Assembly: GCF_964355755.1 (NCBI RefSeq)
Contig: NC_092674.1
Coordinates: 23,276,001 to 23,340,000 of the forward strand
From: Antedon mediterranea
Lineage: Eukaryota; Echinodermata; Crinoidea; Comatulida; Antedonidae
Length of the DNA: 64,000 nucleotides
Reading direction: 5' to 3'
Shown here: positions 61,796-64,000 of the stretch, one piece after another
Numbering within the stretch: position 1 is the stretch's first letter
How the letters are laid out: every line of letters starts with the position of its first letter
Position numbers and translations under genes: made by a program
Notes under the pieces: generated by a model
Databases searched by the model: none
What the model was told of the DNA's origin: nothing
Seen by the model: only the letters and a program-made list of their open reading frames with translations

Positions 61796-61829
<34 letters not shown>

Positions 61830-61880
61830 GTATAGCCTATGATATGGTGGTATTTAGTTACTATATACAACCTTGTGTAA
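61554..61880. repeat. 137-bp tandem repeat with internal poly(A)
   Basis: Units start with TAGTATAGCCTATGATATGG at 61554, 61691 and 61828. Each of the first two ends CACTACATGAATGAAAT plus about 30 A. The third runs without poly(A) into copy B of the duplication (CACTACATGGCTCGG). Confidence 0.93.
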
Positions 61881-62253
61881 GTATTAAATTATGGAACCGT
61901 ATTGGTTAAAACTTTTCCACTACATGGCTCGGATATTTTGTGGAAAATATTTATATTTTTAACAAGTTTAAAAGAAAAATGAGGGTTATTTTCTTTGCAG
62001 GAAACGGAACCGTTAGACCTAACTACCTGTTTTCCCTTTCTGTTTTTATTCAACGCACAAAGCATGTACACTGTAGTGGGATTTTCTTCTTTCTACAGTG
62101 ACTAACTAATGTAGACATAGACCTACACTATTTTATCCTAAGATCTATACAAAAAGAACTGAGTTTTGTGTTTATGTTTAGGTTCACTTTATTTTGGAAA
62201 AAAAAAACACAATTGAGTAGGCCTAAAACTATAATAATTACCTTATGAATGTA

Positions 62254-62433
62254 AAGCTCTACTTTAAAAATAATTTGACAAAAAATGTGCCCAAATATGG
62301 TAGTGATATGCTCACACATGATATGACATCATCATGTCCATGGGCACATCAAATGTTTTGGGCATATCACTACCATATTTGAGAACAACACACTTTTTTG
62401 TCACATCAAGTTTTATAGTGTAGACAGGGCTTA
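62254..62433. mobile_element. GCTCTGTCTACACT MITE in copy B
   Basis: Counterpart of 55147-55327; same insertion, so it predates the duplication. Confidence 0.78.
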
Positions 62434-62739
62434 CAATTAAAAAAAAATATTTCACAATATTCCGATGATTAACTAATTGAATTTGCAAAACACGAAAACA
62501 ACTTTCAACAAAAAAGATAAAGGACTTTTGTTTGCAAAGCGCGCGTTTTGCTCGTGTTTGCAAAGTTTCTAAGTACGTCTAAACAACATAATAATTATCA
62601 TACTAAAATGTAAATAAAATATTTATTCCAATGATTTCATTAACTTAGTCACTCTGCTGGTCTTGTTAAAAACGTCTGACAACTGACTCAAACAAAAATG
62701 TTTATTTGACCACGCGTTTTCTCGTGTTTTGCTAAATCT

Positions 62740-62909
62740 CTGTCTACTTTATTAAACTTGTCACTTGATGTGACAAAAAAGTGTGATGTTCCCAAATATG
62801 GTAGTGATATGCCCAAATATGGTAGTGATATGACATCATTGTGTCCATATAAGTGGGCACATCAAATTTGTTGATACATAAAGTTTGGTAGTGTAGACAG
62901 ACCTTTAGA
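62740..62909. mobile_element. GCTCTGTCTACACT MITE in copy B, full length
   Basis: Same ends as 55629-55712 but with the core: two AAATATGGTAGTGATATG units and ATGACATCATTGTGTCC. Confidence 0.85.
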
Positions 62910-63187
62910 AAGACATTTTTAAGATTGGTTGCCGGCCCACTTGAAAGCCGAAGTAGTGCACCTTCTTTACAAATTAGTTTTGTTGATGTTTCTGAACTTT
63001 GCAAATAAAATTGCAGTCTTTTCAGTCATGTGACTCAGTGGGTATAAAAAATGACATCCTCGATCCAGTAGGGGCCTAACTTCTCCAAATGGACAAATCG
63101 GATTTTACAACTTTTGTTAAATAATGATACTAATACCATGTCTAAATATTTTCCTGTCACGTGTTTTTGACACGAAAAGTGGTAAAA

Positions 63188-63649
63188 TTAGTTTTGGCAT
63201 GCATCGTTTTGATCCTGATGAAATGGCAGATTTAAAAGGTCACAGTTTACGTTTATTGGGAACATTTCGACGGTGTAATTAGAGGCACATTTACAGCAAC
63301 CAGGATAAGGCTCACACCCAGGATTGCAACAGAGTTGAAAATTCTCGTCCGCTTCTTCTAAAACGCTTTCTCCAAATTCTACATTTTCTGATTCAATCTT
63401 CTTTAATATTGACATTTTATCAAGTATTAAGTCTGACTTGGTGGACAAATCATTTCGCTCTTCTGGGTCACCAAGAATGTCAAATAAAATATGTTGAGAG
63501 AATGTCTCATTCGGTGTAGGCGACGAAATACAGCATTGACCATCAAATCCTGACATAAAATGAGCTTTGTATTTTATGTCACGAACGGCAAACGCTCCTA
63601 TATGAGGTTTAGGAGAGCCCGGGTAGTATAACAGGGAATGTCTTTGAGA
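63188..63649 (-). CDS. ARSA: Second arylsulfatase last exon (partial gene, copy B)
   Basis: A 462-nt exon with the same acceptor, frame and TAA as exon 4 of the complete gene. The proteins differ at few positions, for example Lys to Glu in EFG(K/E)SVLEE and Val to Ala in CCKC(V/A)SNYT. No stop or frameshift. The upstream exons would lie past 64000. It is either the end of a tandem paralogue, a lone duplicated exon, or a second haplotype placed next to the first in assembly. Confidence 0.85.
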   Translation of the reverse strand, partial: SQRHSLLYYPGSPKPHIGAFAVRDIKYKAHFMSGFDGQCCISSPTPNETFSQHILFDILGDPEERNDLSTKSDLILDKMSILKKIESENVEFGESVLEEADENFQLCCNPGCEPYPGCCKCASNYTVEMFPINVNCDLLNLPFHQDQNDACQN

Positions 63650-64000
63650 CTGAAAGAAAAAATAAAAATATATTTTTTATCATTTCTAAAAAAGATATTC
63701 AGACTGTTTTAACTATTACAATCAATTGGGCTAGACCAGCGGATGTAGTCTATCAGGTAGACCGTCTGTATCCCCTCAAATTCCCCCTGCTTTTAAAAAC
63801 TCGGAACCGGCCACATGATCAGCAAGAATGATGTCAATCCATAGACCTACGACTTGCTTGTGATTTTAACTTTAACTCCTCACCTTCCCATGCCCTAACC
63901 AGCCTGCCCTTTGACAATTGATATGGTAACGTCAGATATAAAGAGTTCACTACAGCAGCGTATCCACAGAACAACATATTTGGGAAACTTGCTTTTAGGA

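Larger units (their letters stand above)
61879..63994. repeat. Segmental duplication, copy B
   Basis: Partner of 54763-56796 with scattered single-base changes and small indels, plus about 85 bp extra where the MITE at 62740 is full length. Similarity seems to stop a few bases before the window end. Confidence 0.93.

Overview
This is an AT-rich window of animal nuclear genome with spliced genes, GT-AG introns of 0.1 to 4.8 kb and many short mobile elements. There is no sign of bacterial or organellar DNA. The protein content (an ATP8A flippase, a KLHL1/4/5-type kelch protein, an arylsulfatase A) and the repeat types suggest a marine invertebrate, and an echinoderm would fit. That assignment is inference; nothing in the sequence proves a species.

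Layout. Positions 1-413 hold a perfect 40-bp tandem array joined to the end of a pogo-like element. Positions 1825-36431 (+) hold a P4-ATPase gene of the ATP8A class. I could rebuild it as 33 coding exons that stay in frame from ATG to TGA (about 1202 residues), with all P-type motifs intact. Positions 36432-44977 are the gap between two convergent genes; it contains LINE and SINE remnants and a small unexplained spliced ORF. Positions 44978-53913 (-) hold a BTB-BACK-kelch gene of the KLHL1/4/5 class, nine coding exons, about 602 residues. Positions 55994-59939 (-) hold a complete arylsulfatase A-like gene, four coding exons, about 534 residues, with the CSPAR formylglycine motif. Positions 61554-64000 hold a 137-bp tandem repeat with poly(A) inserts, followed by a near-identical second copy of the 3' end of the arylsulfatase gene whose other exons lie beyond the window.

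The genes have unrelated jobs: aminophospholipid flipping across membranes, probable cullin-3 substrate adaptor or cytoskeletal scaffold, and lysosomal or secreted sulfate-ester hydrolysis. No operon-like logic is expected. The notable features are the modular, all-phase-1 exon cassettes at the N terminus of ATP8A, including a duplicated exon and a candidate 15-nt microexon; a 120-190 bp MITE family present about 18 times; several other inverted-repeat elements; and the recent tandem duplication around the arylsulfatase. Exon boundaries were read by eye from splice consensus and reading phase and may be off by a base or two.
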